The translations under genes and the position numbers were made by a program. The notes beneath the pieces are model-generated. The model worked only from the letters and a program-made list of their open reading frames with translations. It had not been told where the DNA came from and did no database searches. Positions 17,497 to 25,694 of a stretch of 64,000 nt of DNA are shown here, one piece after another. Position 1 is the stretch's first letter, and each line of letters starts with the position of its first letter. The stretch is from assembly GCA_017416185.1 (NCBI GenBank), contig JAFQDF010000022.1, positions 27,153 through 91,152 on the forward strand, given 5' to 3'. This DNA comes from Clostridia bacterium (GTDB lineage: Bacteria > Bacillota > Clostridia > Oscillospirales > CAG-272).

Positions 17497-18507
17497 TCAA
17501 GTGAATATTTTCCTTAACAGTGAGTTTTGGTATTCTTCTTTTTGTGAAAAATCCATTGAGGAAATATATATTTCCTCAAGGGAGAAATGCAGTTTTTCTA
17601 TTCGGGAAAGAGTATTATAACCCTCTGACATAAGAGAATCGATTTGTTGTCTTAACCGTTCATTCTCGTCTGTGGGTGAGGATACAAATTCGTTAATGTC
17701 GATTTCCTCATCCCCCTCACCGTTAACACAAAAGAGAAGCTTATCCCTCTGGCAATACAGCATATTGATTTTTTCTGTATCAAAGGCATCGTAGGAGAGG
17801 GTTATATCGCTTCCATGCATATATTCTTTGATGAAATTTAAGAAATGATGAGCGATACCGTAACTGTCCTTTATATTATAGATAACTTCGGCTTCATTTT
17901 TGAATGGTAGAAATTTTATCGGTCCTTTCATTGAAATTGCATTTGTCAGTCGAACCTTGCTGTGACCTTTTCTGAAGGGAATCGTCTGTGCGTAAGAGCG
18001 TGCCAATAAAAATAAATTATCCATATCTGTAGCTTTCAGAAGATTGTACTGTATGATCTCATCCATACTCAGAGCTGCGGCAAGACAAGCATAGAGCTTC
18101 CTGTATAATTCGGATTTCTTATTTGTTGTTTGTATTATGTATTCTTTTGACGATGACAGAACGCTACCGTCCCAGAATTCCCCAAGGTTTATAATTTCAT
18201 CGCATACTCCTGGATATACAGGGTCTGCAGAGTGGGGTGCAGTGCCATCTGTGATTCCGACAGAAAGCTCATTAATTATTATTCCGTCGAGCGAATCAGG
18301 GTCGCTTGAGCAATAGAAACGTTCAACGCACATACCTTTGTTTTCAGCAAAATTTGCGGCAGCTTTCATCAGCGAGCTTTTTCCCGTTCCGGGGCCGCCC
18401 TTGATTATATAATGCTTATTCAACCCTTTAAATATCTCACGGTAAAGGTTTATAAACCCTCTGCCTGAGTTTGCTGATGCAAAAAAATCCATATTCGATT
18501 TTCCCAT
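17497..18507 (-). CDS. PRK06851-type P-loop ATPase
   Basis: A 336-residue protein starting at an ATG with a strong AGAGGTGAT site; an upstream in-frame TTG is less likely. A P-loop GGPGTGKSS lies at about residues 37-45, followed by the family segment YCSSDPDSLDGIII and DGTAPHSADPVYPG. In relatives as I recall them, the second half repeats the ATPase fold with its own P-loop. Here the corresponding region (after ISMKGPIKFLPF) has none, so the second unit looks degenerate. Relatives are common in spore formers, but no function is established to my knowledge. It is divergent from nagA with about 60 bases between. Confidence 0.75.
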   Translation of the reverse strand: MGKSNMDFFASANSGRGFINLYREIFKGLNKHYIIKGGPGTGKSSLMKAAANFAENKGMCVERFYCSSDPDSLDGIIINELSVGITDGTAPHSADPVYPGVCDEIINLGEFWDGSVLSSSKEYIIQTTNKKSELYRKLYACLAAALSMDEIIQYNLLKATDMDNLFLLARSYAQTIPFRKGHSKVRLTNAISMKGPIKFLPFKNEAEVIYNIKDSYGIAHHFLNFIKEYMHGSDITLSYDAFDTEKINMLYCQRDKLLFCVNGEGDEEIDINEFVSSPTDENERLRQQIDSLMSEGYNTLSRIEKLHFSLEEIYISSMDFSQKEEYQNSLLRKIFT

Positions 18508-18569
18508 AATATCACCTCTATGGTATATTATGCAAATATAACTACAATGTTGACCCAATAGGAGACAAG

Positions 18570-19751
18570 ATGAAAACTTTATTTAAGAACTTTAAGATAA
18601 TTAACAAAGGAGAGATACTGCCCCAATCGGAGCTTTCCGTAACTGATGGAGTTATAGACGGATTTGTTTCTTGTGACGAGAACGAATATGATCGTATCGT
18701 GGACGGTGAAGGTAAGCTTTATCTTTCTCCCGGTTTCATTGATATACACACTCACGGCGGCGGTGGTTATGACTTTATGGACTCGGTTGCCGGAGAATAC
18801 GACCTTGTTGCCGTAAATCACGCAAAATACGGCTGTACGGCTCTTTGTCCTACGACTGTAAGCGCATCAGAGGAGGAGCTTAAGGCTTCGCTTGATGCTT
18901 TCAAAAAAGCAAAGGAAATGAAAAGCGGCGCCAAGCTTCTCGGTATTCACCTTGAAGGTCCGTATATTTCCAAGAACCAGAAGGGAGCTATGGATGAAAA
19001 GTATATCCGTCTGCCTGACCCTTGCGAATACAAAGAGCTGTTTGCTTTGTCGGATGATATCGTCCGTATGACGGTCGCTCCAGAGCTTGAAGGTTCGGAT
19101 GAGCTTGGTGTGTTTATGCGGGAGCATAACGTTATACCTTCTATCGGTCATACCGATGCAGTGTTTACAGATATCGAAAGAGCGCACGAAAAGGGCGGTT
19201 ATTCTATAATGACCCATCTCTATTCCTGTATGCCGCTTACCCACCGAAAGAACGCTTGGAGAATTGCAGGAGCTGTTGAAGCAGGTATATATCTTGATAC
19301 AATGTATGTTGAGCTTATAGCTGACGGCTGTCATCTTCCTCCCGAAATACTTAAGATGGTTTATAAATTCAAGCCCGAAGATAAGATAATCCTTGTCACC
19401 GACTCCATGCGCGCCGCCGGTATGGGCGAGGGAGTATTCCGCTTCGGCAGCCGTGCCAACGGCTACGATATAGTTGTTGAGGACGGTGTCGCTAAGCTGA
19501 TGGATAGAACCGCCTTCGCGGGTAGTGTTGCCACCACCGACCGACTTGTACGTACGATGGTAAATATGGCAGGCGTTCCTGTTGAGAAGGCTGTTCGTAT
19601 GATAACCGAAAATCCTGCCTGTGCGATGGGTATATCTGATAGCTTCGGTGTTATCGAAAAGGGAAGAGCAGCAGACCTTACGGTGTTTGATTCGGATATC
19701 AACGTCAAGTGTACTCTCGTGGACGGCAAATTTATCTATGATGTGCTGTGA
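18570..19751 (+). CDS. nagA: N-acetylglucosamine-6-phosphate deacetylase
   Basis: NagA removes acetate from GlcNAc-6-phosphate in the cytoplasm, feeding amino sugars into glycolysis or wall recycling. The 393 residues are a normal length. Metal and catalytic signatures are visible: GFIDIHTHGGGGYDFMD near 60, HLEGPYIS near 128, GHTDA near 193, and VTDSMRAAGMG near 275. AGGAGA precedes the ATG. No nagB, nagE or regulator is adjacent, so the rest of the pathway is elsewhere. Confidence 0.95.
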   Translation: MKTLFKNFKIINKGEILPQSELSVTDGVIDGFVSCDENEYDRIVDGEGKLYLSPGFIDIHTHGGGGYDFMDSVAGEYDLVAVNHAKYGCTALCPTTVSASEEELKASLDAFKKAKEMKSGAKLLGIHLEGPYISKNQKGAMDEKYIRLPDPCEYKELFALSDDIVRMTVAPELEGSDELGVFMREHNVIPSIGHTDAVFTDIERAHEKGGYSIMTHLYSCMPLTHRKNAWRIAGAVEAGIYLDTMYVELIADGCHLPPEILKMVYKFKPEDKIILVTDSMRAAGMGEGVFRFGSRANGYDIVVEDGVAKLMDRTAFAGSVATTDRLVRTMVNMAGVPVEKAVRMITENPACAMGISDSFGVIEKGRAADLTVFDSDINVKCTLVDGKFIYDVL

Positions 19752-19798
19752 TGTTCATAAAAACTTCATATTTATTCAAACAACGATACATATTTTGT

Positions 19799-19807
19799 TG
19801 ATATAAT
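19799..19807 (+). promoter_or_regulatory. Extended -10 promoter of the first SLH protein
   Basis: TGATATAAT 31 bases before the start codon, with a weak -35. The leader carries a strong AAAGGAG ribosome-binding site. Confidence 0.6.
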
Positions 19808-19837
19808 TACTTTGATTAAATTTAAAGGAGAATTCCT

Positions 19838-21394
19838 ATGAAGCAGATTAAAATTGTACTCTCTCTTCTTCTGGTGTTCAGTATGTTACTTCCTATGAGC
19901 AGCTTTGCACTGTTTGATGAGATGGATGACGTGTGTGTATGGCATTCCACACCTACACTTGACGGTATTGTTAACAAAGAAGACGGCTGGTCTGATCCCG
20001 TTGTGCTTGATAACGATACTCTTGCAATCGTCAGCCACAACAAGCAGAATCTCATAGATATGAATGCTAAGGCTTATATGGCATACGATGATTCAAATCT
20101 TTATTTTGCGGCTGAGATTACCGAGTTTGGCGAAAATATGGATTTCGATACCCTTGTTTGTCCCTCCGTGCTTGATAAGGCGTATGACGGCGGCAATTTC
20201 GGTTTTGACGGTGACGTATTCGCCCTCACTCTTGATGTGCTGAATATGCTTACCAATGACCCTGCCAACTATGAAAAGAACGCGCCCTTCTACTGTGTAG
20301 GCTTTGACCTTGACGGTAACGCTTCCGTTTATCACTCCAACGGTACCGCAGACGAGATCCTCGATGCTGAATCTGCCGAGGCAGCCGTAACCTTCACCGA
20401 TAGCGGTTGGGTATTTGAGGCTCGCGTGTCTCTGGATACGATTGTTGCGGATATCTGTGCTAACACAGACACTGATGTTGAAAACTTTGATTATTTTTCA
20501 TTACTGTACGGCAACGTAGACTCCAAGGCTAACTTCGTATATAAGTCCAACCGTTTTGACCTTGAGGCAGAAGAGGTTATTACATATGCAGAGTATGCTT
20601 CGGTTGCTGATACAGCACTTGACGGTATGCCCGGTTATATGCTCTACGGTTCTCCCGTAAAGTCTTTCGGTATTATCTATTACCTCAATCACGAGCACAG
20701 CGGCACATCCTTCCGGTATGAGTCCGAGGATGATTTTGCTACCTTTGATAAAGAGGGTGTAAGATATGCTTGCTGTGATATTTGCGGTGAAGCATATGAA
20801 AAGGTTACTGTTCCTATGATACCCTTTACCGACGTAAAGCAGGGAATGTGGTATGAAAACGCGCTTCTCCGTTGCTACAACTGGGAATACTTCAAGGGTA
20901 TGTCTGAAACCACTTTCGGCCCCAATGTTACAATGACAAGAGCAATGTTTGTTCAGGTTCTTGCAAATTTCTGGGGTGCTGACACATCTGAGTATGCCTG
21001 TGATACCTTTACAGACGTAAAACCTAATCATTGGTATTACAATGCTGTATCCTGGGCGTATGAGATGGGTATAACAAGCGGTACGTCAGATACAACTTTC
21101 TCTCCCAACAAACCCCTTTCGAGACAAGAAGCTGCCGCTCTCTTTGCTAATGTTATCAAGGTTGAAGGTCTGTATGAGACACCTACCACCGAATTTGACG
21201 CTAAGTATACAGACGTAGAAAAAATTGCACCTTGGGCAAATGAATCGATGCTTTGGGCGGTTGAGAACGGTATCATCAGCGGTACAAGTGAAACGACACT
21301 TGCTCCTACCGGACAGGCAACAAGAATGCAGGTAGCACAGATGCTCTGTCAGTTTGAGTATTATGTTGTGTCTCTGTTGGAAAACGCCGAATAA
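19838..21394 (+). CDS. Secreted protein with CBM9-like domain and three SLH domains
   Basis: The 518-residue protein begins with a signal peptide (KQIKIVLSLLLVFSMLLPM, cleavage near residue 24). Residues 30-270 resemble the beta-sandwich seen in CBM9-like/DOMON-type domains: TPTLDGIVNKEDGWSDP, AYMAYDDSNLYFAAEI, FDGDVFALTLD and GWVFEARVSLDTI. Three SLH repeats follow (about 328-385, 388-450, 456-510; FTDVKxxxWY and TRxQ motifs), which usually bind pyruvylated secondary wall polymers. It therefore probably sits in or on the S-layer. The gene at 62307 has the same architecture. The ligand is unknown. Confidence 0.85.
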   Translation: MKQIKIVLSLLLVFSMLLPMSSFALFDEMDDVCVWHSTPTLDGIVNKEDGWSDPVVLDNDTLAIVSHNKQNLIDMNAKAYMAYDDSNLYFAAEITEFGENMDFDTLVCPSVLDKAYDGGNFGFDGDVFALTLDVLNMLTNDPANYEKNAPFYCVGFDLDGNASVYHSNGTADEILDAESAEAAVTFTDSGWVFEARVSLDTIVADICANTDTDVENFDYFSLLYGNVDSKANFVYKSNRFDLEAEEVITYAEYASVADTALDGMPGYMLYGSPVKSFGIIYYLNHEHSGTSFRYESEDDFATFDKEGVRYACCDICGEAYEKVTVPMIPFTDVKQGMWYENALLRCYNWEYFKGMSETTFGPNVTMTRAMFVQVLANFWGADTSEYACDTFTDVKPNHWYYNAVSWAYEMGITSGTSDTTFSPNKPLSRQEAAALFANVIKVEGLYETPTTEFDAKYTDVEKIAPWANESMLWAVENGIISGTSETTLAPTGQATRMQVAQMLCQFEYYVVSLLENAE

Positions 21395-21410
21395 AAATTT
21401 ACAATAAATA

Positions 21411-21436
21411 AAGCGACAGCTATGGCTGTCGCTTTT
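21411..21436 (+). terminator. Terminator of the first SLH gene
   Basis: Stem AGCGACAGC/GGCTGTCGCT with a short loop followed by four T, 17 bases after the stop codon. Confidence 0.85.
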
Positions 21437-21480
21437 GTATTGGTTTATATTGAAAGAAAATAACTGCATTTATGATATAA

Positions 21481-21572
21481 TATCCGTTCCATCATATGCC
21501 GAAGGTATATATCATCGCTCGCAGAGCGATATCATATCTAAGATATATCACCCGTTCCGATAGGAACGGATA
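21481..21572. repeat. Tandem-hairpin intergenic element
   Basis: A non-coding stretch built of consecutive small palindromes linked by ATATCAT/ATATCAC-like spacers: ATATGCC/GGTATAT (21494-21510), ATCGCTC/GAGCGAT (21514-21530), ATATC/GATAT (21534-21546) and CCGTTCC/GGAACGG (21552-21569). The first ten bases, TATCCGTTCC, are perfectly complementary to GGAACGGATA at 21563-21572. The whole unit can therefore also close as one large stem, competing with the last hairpin. It lies between a gene terminator and the tRNA-Ser terminator. It resembles repetitive palindromic elements of this bacterial group, but that is from memory. Confidence 0.6.
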
Positions 21573-21580
21573 TCATTGAA

Positions 21581-21611
21581 AAAAGCACTTGCTGTTTGCA
21601 AGTGCTTTTTT
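21581..21611. terminator. Bidirectional terminator beside tRNA-Ser
   Basis: Stem AGCACTTGC/GCAAGTGCT with A-run before and T-run after, so it works in both directions. Leftward it lies just past the tRNA-Ser CCA and is the likely tRNA terminator. Confidence 0.85.
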
Positions 21612-21612
21612 C

Positions 21613-21701
21613 TGGCGGAGGGTGTGGGATTCGAACCCACGTGGGCGTGAACCCAAACGGTTTTCAAGACCGCCTCGTTATGACCGCTTCGATAACCCTC
21701 C
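21613..21701 (-). tRNA. tRNA-Ser (anticodon TGA)
   Basis: Read on the minus strand: acceptor GGAGGGT/ACCCTCC, discriminator G, encoded CCA, an anticodon loop CTTGAAA giving anticodon TGA, a long variable arm (GTTTGGGTTCACGCCCAC region) typical of tRNA-Ser, and a T-loop TTCGAAT. It decodes UCA-type codons. Confidence 0.95.
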
Positions 21702-21743
21702 GTGTCTGACATTATTCTGTTACGTTGAATGAACAACACAAGT

Positions 21744-21772
21744 ATAATACCACACAGCGGCATTTTTGTCAA
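21744..21772 (-). promoter_or_regulatory. Sigma-A promoter of tRNA-Ser
   Basis: On the minus strand TTGACA and TATTAT with a 17-nt spacer, 43 bases upstream of the tRNA. Confidence 0.8.
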
Positions 21773-21828
21773 GTGTTTCTGCCTTAAAAAATATTTTGCA
21801 TATTTGTTAAGAAAATGCAGTAAAGGTG

Positions 21829-21857
21829 TTGAAAAAATGAACGCTGTGTGATATAAT
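21829..21857 (+). promoter_or_regulatory. Consensus promoter with no sense gene downstream
   Basis: TTGAAA and TATAAT with a 17-nt spacer and a TGA extended -10, pointing rightward. The predicted start, about 21864, is just outside the 3' end of the leftward amidohydrolase gene, so the transcript would be antisense to it. No credible sense gene follows before 22781. Confidence 0.6.
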
Positions 21858-21870
21858 CAAAATAATTATT

Positions 21871-22695
21871 TTAAAATGCGATATTTTGTTTTTTTAAGAT
21901 ATTTATTGCGTTTTTATGGGTGATAAGAGACCTTTCGGAATCGGTCAGATCAAGGGAGTTTATGATGCTTACAAACTTTTTCTGATCCGCCCAGGGACAG
22001 TCTGTGGCGAAGAGAATTTTCTCTGCTCCGTGCTTACGGATAAGCTTGATTATCTTATCCTCAGGGATACGGTCAAGCATTACCGCGGTATCAAGATACA
22101 GGTTTTTACCCGCTATCATTTCGATTACCTTGTCTGTTTCGTCGAGACTGCCGAGATGAGCAAGAATAATGCGGGGGTCATCCGGCTCCTTTCCGTCGTA
22201 AACCCTGTCAAGCATTTTCAAAGCTCTTTCAGGTGTGCAACGGATAATATCGGGATATGCAGGGTCAAAGCCTGCGTGAGTGGTTACGTACAGCCCTATG
22301 CTGACAGCATAGCGTATGATGCGGATATATCTTTCGTCATCGATATATACACCCTGATAGTCGGGATGGAGCTTTATTCCGGGCAAGCCCAGCTCCTTTA
22401 TGAAATCGAGCTTACTTTCGACATCGTCATTGTCGGGATGGATACCGCCAAAGGAAATTATACCGTCTTTACCGTTGGTTTCCGCGGCATAACGGTTTAC
22501 AGAGTCAAACTGCTTTGGTGCGGTTATAACAGGCAGGACTACCGAATAGTCTATACCCGCCTCCTTCATCGAACGCTTAAGACCGTCAAGAGTTCCGTCG
22601 GTGGAAGCCTTTGTACTGCAGGCTGCCTCTAACTTGGCTATCACTGATGATGCTATCTTATCCGGGAAGTTATGTGTGTGAAAATCAATAATCAT
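21871..22695 (-). CDS. Amidohydrolase-family (amidohydrolase_2) metal-dependent hydrolase or decarboxylase
   Basis: The 274 residues form a TIM-barrel metal enzyme of the amidohydrolase_2 group. Candidate metal ligands are FHTHNFP at the start, the histidine of GIKLHPDYQG near 130, THAGFDP near 160, LAHLGS near 197 and the aspartate of FATDCPW near 240. The group includes decarboxylases of aromatic acids and various hydrolases; the substrate cannot be assigned here. It is divergent from the symporter/phenylacetate-CoA ligase/iorAB genes, so a link with aromatic compounds is possible but unproven. A strong rightward promoter lies just beyond its 3' end. Confidence 0.82.
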   Translation of the reverse strand: MIIDFHTHNFPDKIASSVIAKLEAACSTKASTDGTLDGLKRSMKEAGIDYSVVLPVITAPKQFDSVNRYAAETNGKDGIISFGGIHPDNDDVESKLDFIKELGLPGIKLHPDYQGVYIDDERYIRIIRYAVSIGLYVTTHAGFDPAYPDIIRCTPERALKMLDRVYDGKEPDDPRIILAHLGSLDETDKVIEMIAGKNLYLDTAVMLDRIPEDKIIKLIRKHGAEKILFATDCPWADQKKFVSIINSLDLTDSERSLITHKNAINILKKQNIAF

Positions 22696-22780
22696 TTTTA
22701 ATCATCCTTTCGGATATATTTTATACGTGTCCGGAGAATTAATCAATAATATTTTGTAAAACATTTGGAGGGTTACATAT

Positions 22781-24352
22781 ATGTTTGTCAAATTGTTGTT
22801 TTTAGTTATGTTTTTTGCTATAACTGTCGGTGTCGGTATATATTGCCGTAAAAACGCTACTGACGTAAACGGTTTCGTGCTGGGAGGCAGAAATGTAGGA
22901 CCCTGGCTTACCGCCTTTGCATTCGGTACATCCTATTTTTCGGCAGTTATCTTTGTGGGCTACGCAGGTCAGTTTGGTTGGAAGTTCGGTATGGCTTCTA
23001 CCTGGATAGGTCTCGGCAATGCTTTTATAGGTTCACTGCTTGCCTGGAGCATACTCGGCAGACGTACCCGTATTTTGACACAGGCTCTCGATTCCAAGAC
23101 AATGCCTGACTTTTTCGGTTTGCGTTTTAAATCTAACGCGCTTAAAATCGTAGCATCCGTTATCGTATTTATTTTCCTTATTCCTTATACAGCTTCTCTC
23201 TTTAACGGACTTTCAAGACTTTTTACTGCTGCATTCCCCGGAGTTGATTATGCTTGGTGCGTTGTTATTATGGCTGTTCTTACTGCTGTGTATGTAATAG
23301 TTGGCGGTTATATGGCAACTGCTATTAATGATTTTATTCAGGGAATCATAATGCTTGGCGGTATTGCGGCAGTTATTCTGCTCGTTCTCAATCAGAACGG
23401 CGGTCTGCAGGGAAGTGTTGAAGCTCTCTCTCAGATTTCGACCGACGCTACTGCAGCTCAGGCAGGAGCATTTACCTCCTTCTTCGGTCCCGAGCCCTTG
23501 TCACTTCTCTTTGTAGTTATTCTTACCTCACTCGGTACCTGGGGACTTCCTCAAATGGTAGGTAAGTTCTACTCCATCAAGAGTGAGTCTGACATCAATA
23601 AGGGTACTATCATTTCAACTATATTTGCAATTGTAGTAGCAGGAGGCTGTTACTTCCTCGGAGGCTTCGGCAGACTCTTTGGTACACCCGCTAACGCAGC
23701 GGCTCCCGAAGGCGGCTTTGACAGTATAATCCCTGCAATGGTACAGGCACTTAACAGCGACGTAATGTTTGGTATTGTGCTTATTCTTGTACTTTCCGCT
23801 TCTATGTCAACTCTTTCAAGCCTTGTGCTTACATCTTCTTCAACTATTACCCTTGATCTTATTGTTCCTACGGTCAAGAAGGGTGTATCCGAAAAGAAGA
23901 AGCTCTTTATAATGAGAATTTTCGTAGCCTTCTTTATTATAGTTTCCGCAACCATTGCTATCATACAGGCTAACCCCGAGCTTAATATAGGCTTTATCGC
24001 ACAGCTTATGGGTGTATCCTGGGGTGCTCTTGCCGGTGCATTCCTTGCTCCGTTCCTCTACGGTCTTTACTGGAAAAAGACTACAAGAGCTTCCGTTCTT
24101 GCTTCCTTTATATTCGGTGCAGGCTTTATGACCGCAAACTTCATCTGTCAGCTTGCCGGAATTACATTTATCTCTCCCTTTATGGCTTCTCCCATAAATT
24201 CAGGCGTTGTTGCAATGCTTGCAGGTCTTGTTATCGTACCTGTAGTAAGTCTCATTACACCTAAGATGAATAAAGCTGACGTTGACAAAATGTTCAGCTG
24301 CTACGACGAAAAGATAACCGTCAGCGTTAAAAAATCACTTCAATATAAATAA
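22781..24352 (+). CDS. Sodium:solute symporter (SSS family)
   Basis: A 523-residue polytopic membrane protein with about 13 hydrophobic segments and SSS hallmarks: FVLGGRNVGPWLTAFAFGTS near residues 30-50, VGYAGQFGWKFG near 65, and a repeated sodium-site helix pattern around SMSTLSSLVLTSSS near 350. It imports a small solute with sodium. The substrate is not predictable from sequence. Position directly upstream (15 bases) of a phenylacetate-CoA ligase and iorAB suggests an aromatic or other carboxylate. GGAGGG precedes the ATG. Confidence 0.9.
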   Translation: MFVKLLFLVMFFAITVGVGIYCRKNATDVNGFVLGGRNVGPWLTAFAFGTSYFSAVIFVGYAGQFGWKFGMASTWIGLGNAFIGSLLAWSILGRRTRILTQALDSKTMPDFFGLRFKSNALKIVASVIVFIFLIPYTASLFNGLSRLFTAAFPGVDYAWCVVIMAVLTAVYVIVGGYMATAINDFIQGIIMLGGIAAVILLVLNQNGGLQGSVEALSQISTDATAAQAGAFTSFFGPEPLSLLFVVILTSLGTWGLPQMVGKFYSIKSESDINKGTIISTIFAIVVAGGCYFLGGFGRLFGTPANAAAPEGGFDSIIPAMVQALNSDVMFGIVLILVLSASMSTLSSLVLTSSSTITLDLIVPTVKKGVSEKKKLFIMRIFVAFFIIVSATIAIIQANPELNIGFIAQLMGVSWGALAGAFLAPFLYGLYWKKTTRASVLASFIFGAGFMTANFICQLAGITFISPFMASPINSGVVAMLAGLVIVPVVSLITPKMNKADVDKMFSCYDEKITVSVKKSLQYK

Positions 24353-24367
24353 CGGAAAGGATATATC

Positions 24368-25675
24368 ATGTTTTTTCAAAAAGATATAGAAACATTACCC
24401 CGTAAAAAAATCGAAGAAATACAGCTTGAAAGATTGAAGTACATCGTTGATTATTGTATCAAGAATGTACCCTTCTATGCAAAGCGTTTGGGCGAGGCAG
24501 GAGTTACCGCAGAAAAAATTAAGAGCTTGTCTGATATCCAGTATATCCCCTATACCAACAAGAGCGATATCAGAGACAATTATCCTTACGGACTTTTTGC
24601 TCAGCCTCTTAAGAATATCGTTCGTATCCACGCGAGCAGCGGTACTACAGGTAAGCCTACCGTTGTAGGTTATACCAAGAACGATATCAATAACTGGAGC
24701 GACTGTGTAGCCCGTTTGTGTATGGCTGTCGGTGTAACAGACGAGGATGTAGCCCAGATTTCTTTCGGCTACGGACTCTTTACCGGTGCACTTGGTCTGC
24801 ATTACGGTCTTGAAAAGATAGGCTGTTCGGTTATTCCGATATCTTCGGGTAATACCGAAAAGCAAGCTATGATCCTCAAGGATTTCGGAGCATCTGTTCT
24901 TGTTTCCACTCCCTCGTATGCAATGTATATGAGCGAGGTTGCTCACGAAATGGGTATTACAAACGATGAGCTTAATCTCCGTATCGGTCTTTTCGGTTCC
25001 GAGGGCTGTACCAATGAGCTCCGTGATAAGATAGAAAAGGGCTTCGGTCTTTTCTCTACCGATAACTACGGTATGAGTGAGCTTATGGGTCCCGGTGTTT
25101 CCGGTGAGTGTCAGTACCGTTGCGGTCTTCACTTTGCAGAGGATCATTTCCTTCCCGAGATCATTGACAGTACTACAGGTGAGCGTAAGGGTGAAGGAGA
25201 GTTCGGTGAGCTCGTTATCACCACTCTTACAAAAGAGGGTATTCCGATGCTCCGCTACAGAACAAAGGATATTACCAAGCTTACATATGACGCATGCAAA
25301 TGCGGCAGAACTCACGCCCGTATGGATAAGGTCAGCGGAAGAAGTGATGATATGCTCAAGATCAGAGGTGTTAACGTATTCCCCTCACAGATCGAAAGCG
25401 TTATGGCAAATATCGAAGGAATCTCTCCTCACTACGAGCTGGTTCTTACCCGTAAGAACTATACCGATTATCTCGAGGTTCGTATTGAGCTTACAGATGC
25501 AGAGCTGCTTGTTGATTACGGTAAGCTTGATGCGCTTCGCCAGCTTGCTGTCAATAAGCTTAAGACCGTTCTCGGCATCTCTGCAAAGGTCGTTCTTGTT
25601 GCTCCTAAGTCTATCAAGCGTTATGAGGGCAAGGCAAAGAGAATAGTCGATTTAAGAAATCAGTCTGAAAATTAA
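24368..25675 (+). CDS. paaK: Phenylacetate-CoA ligase
   Basis: An adenylate-forming enzyme of the PaaK subfamily, 435 residues, a normal length. Visible motifs are the AMP-binding loop SSGTTGKPT near 90, the DNYGMSELMGPGV motif near 237, YRTKDIT near 297, and the C-terminal SGRSDDMLKIRGVNVFPSQIE hinge region near 325. It joins arylacetates to CoA using ATP, or by reversal could yield the free acid. It is in a run with iorA (19 bases on), iorB and an ACT protein. In anaerobes this set handles arylpyruvates and arylacetates from aromatic amino acids. Confidence 0.93.
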   Translation: MFFQKDIETLPRKKIEEIQLERLKYIVDYCIKNVPFYAKRLGEAGVTAEKIKSLSDIQYIPYTNKSDIRDNYPYGLFAQPLKNIVRIHASSGTTGKPTVVGYTKNDINNWSDCVARLCMAVGVTDEDVAQISFGYGLFTGALGLHYGLEKIGCSVIPISSGNTEKQAMILKDFGASVLVSTPSYAMYMSEVAHEMGITNDELNLRIGLFGSEGCTNELRDKIEKGFGLFSTDNYGMSELMGPGVSGECQYRCGLHFAEDHFLPEIIDSTTGERKGEGEFGELVITTLTKEGIPMLRYRTKDITKLTYDACKCGRTHARMDKVSGRSDDMLKIRGVNVFPSQIESVMANIEGISPHYELVLTRKNYTDYLEVRIELTDAELLVDYGKLDALRQLAVNKLKTVLGISAKVVLVAPKSIKRYEGKAKRIVDLRNQSEN

Positions 25676-25694
25676 TAAAGAAGGATAATATATT

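Noticed and set aside
21916..22632. 238-codon plus-strand frame downstream of the strong promoter at 21829
   Set aside because: It is the complement of the amidohydrolase coding region and has no protein-like motifs. The promoter is kept as an antisense-RNA finding only.
24395..25315. 306-codon open frame on the minus strand opposite paaK
   Set aside because: It overlaps a strongly supported gene fully, lacks domain features, and reflects codon bias of the sense gene.
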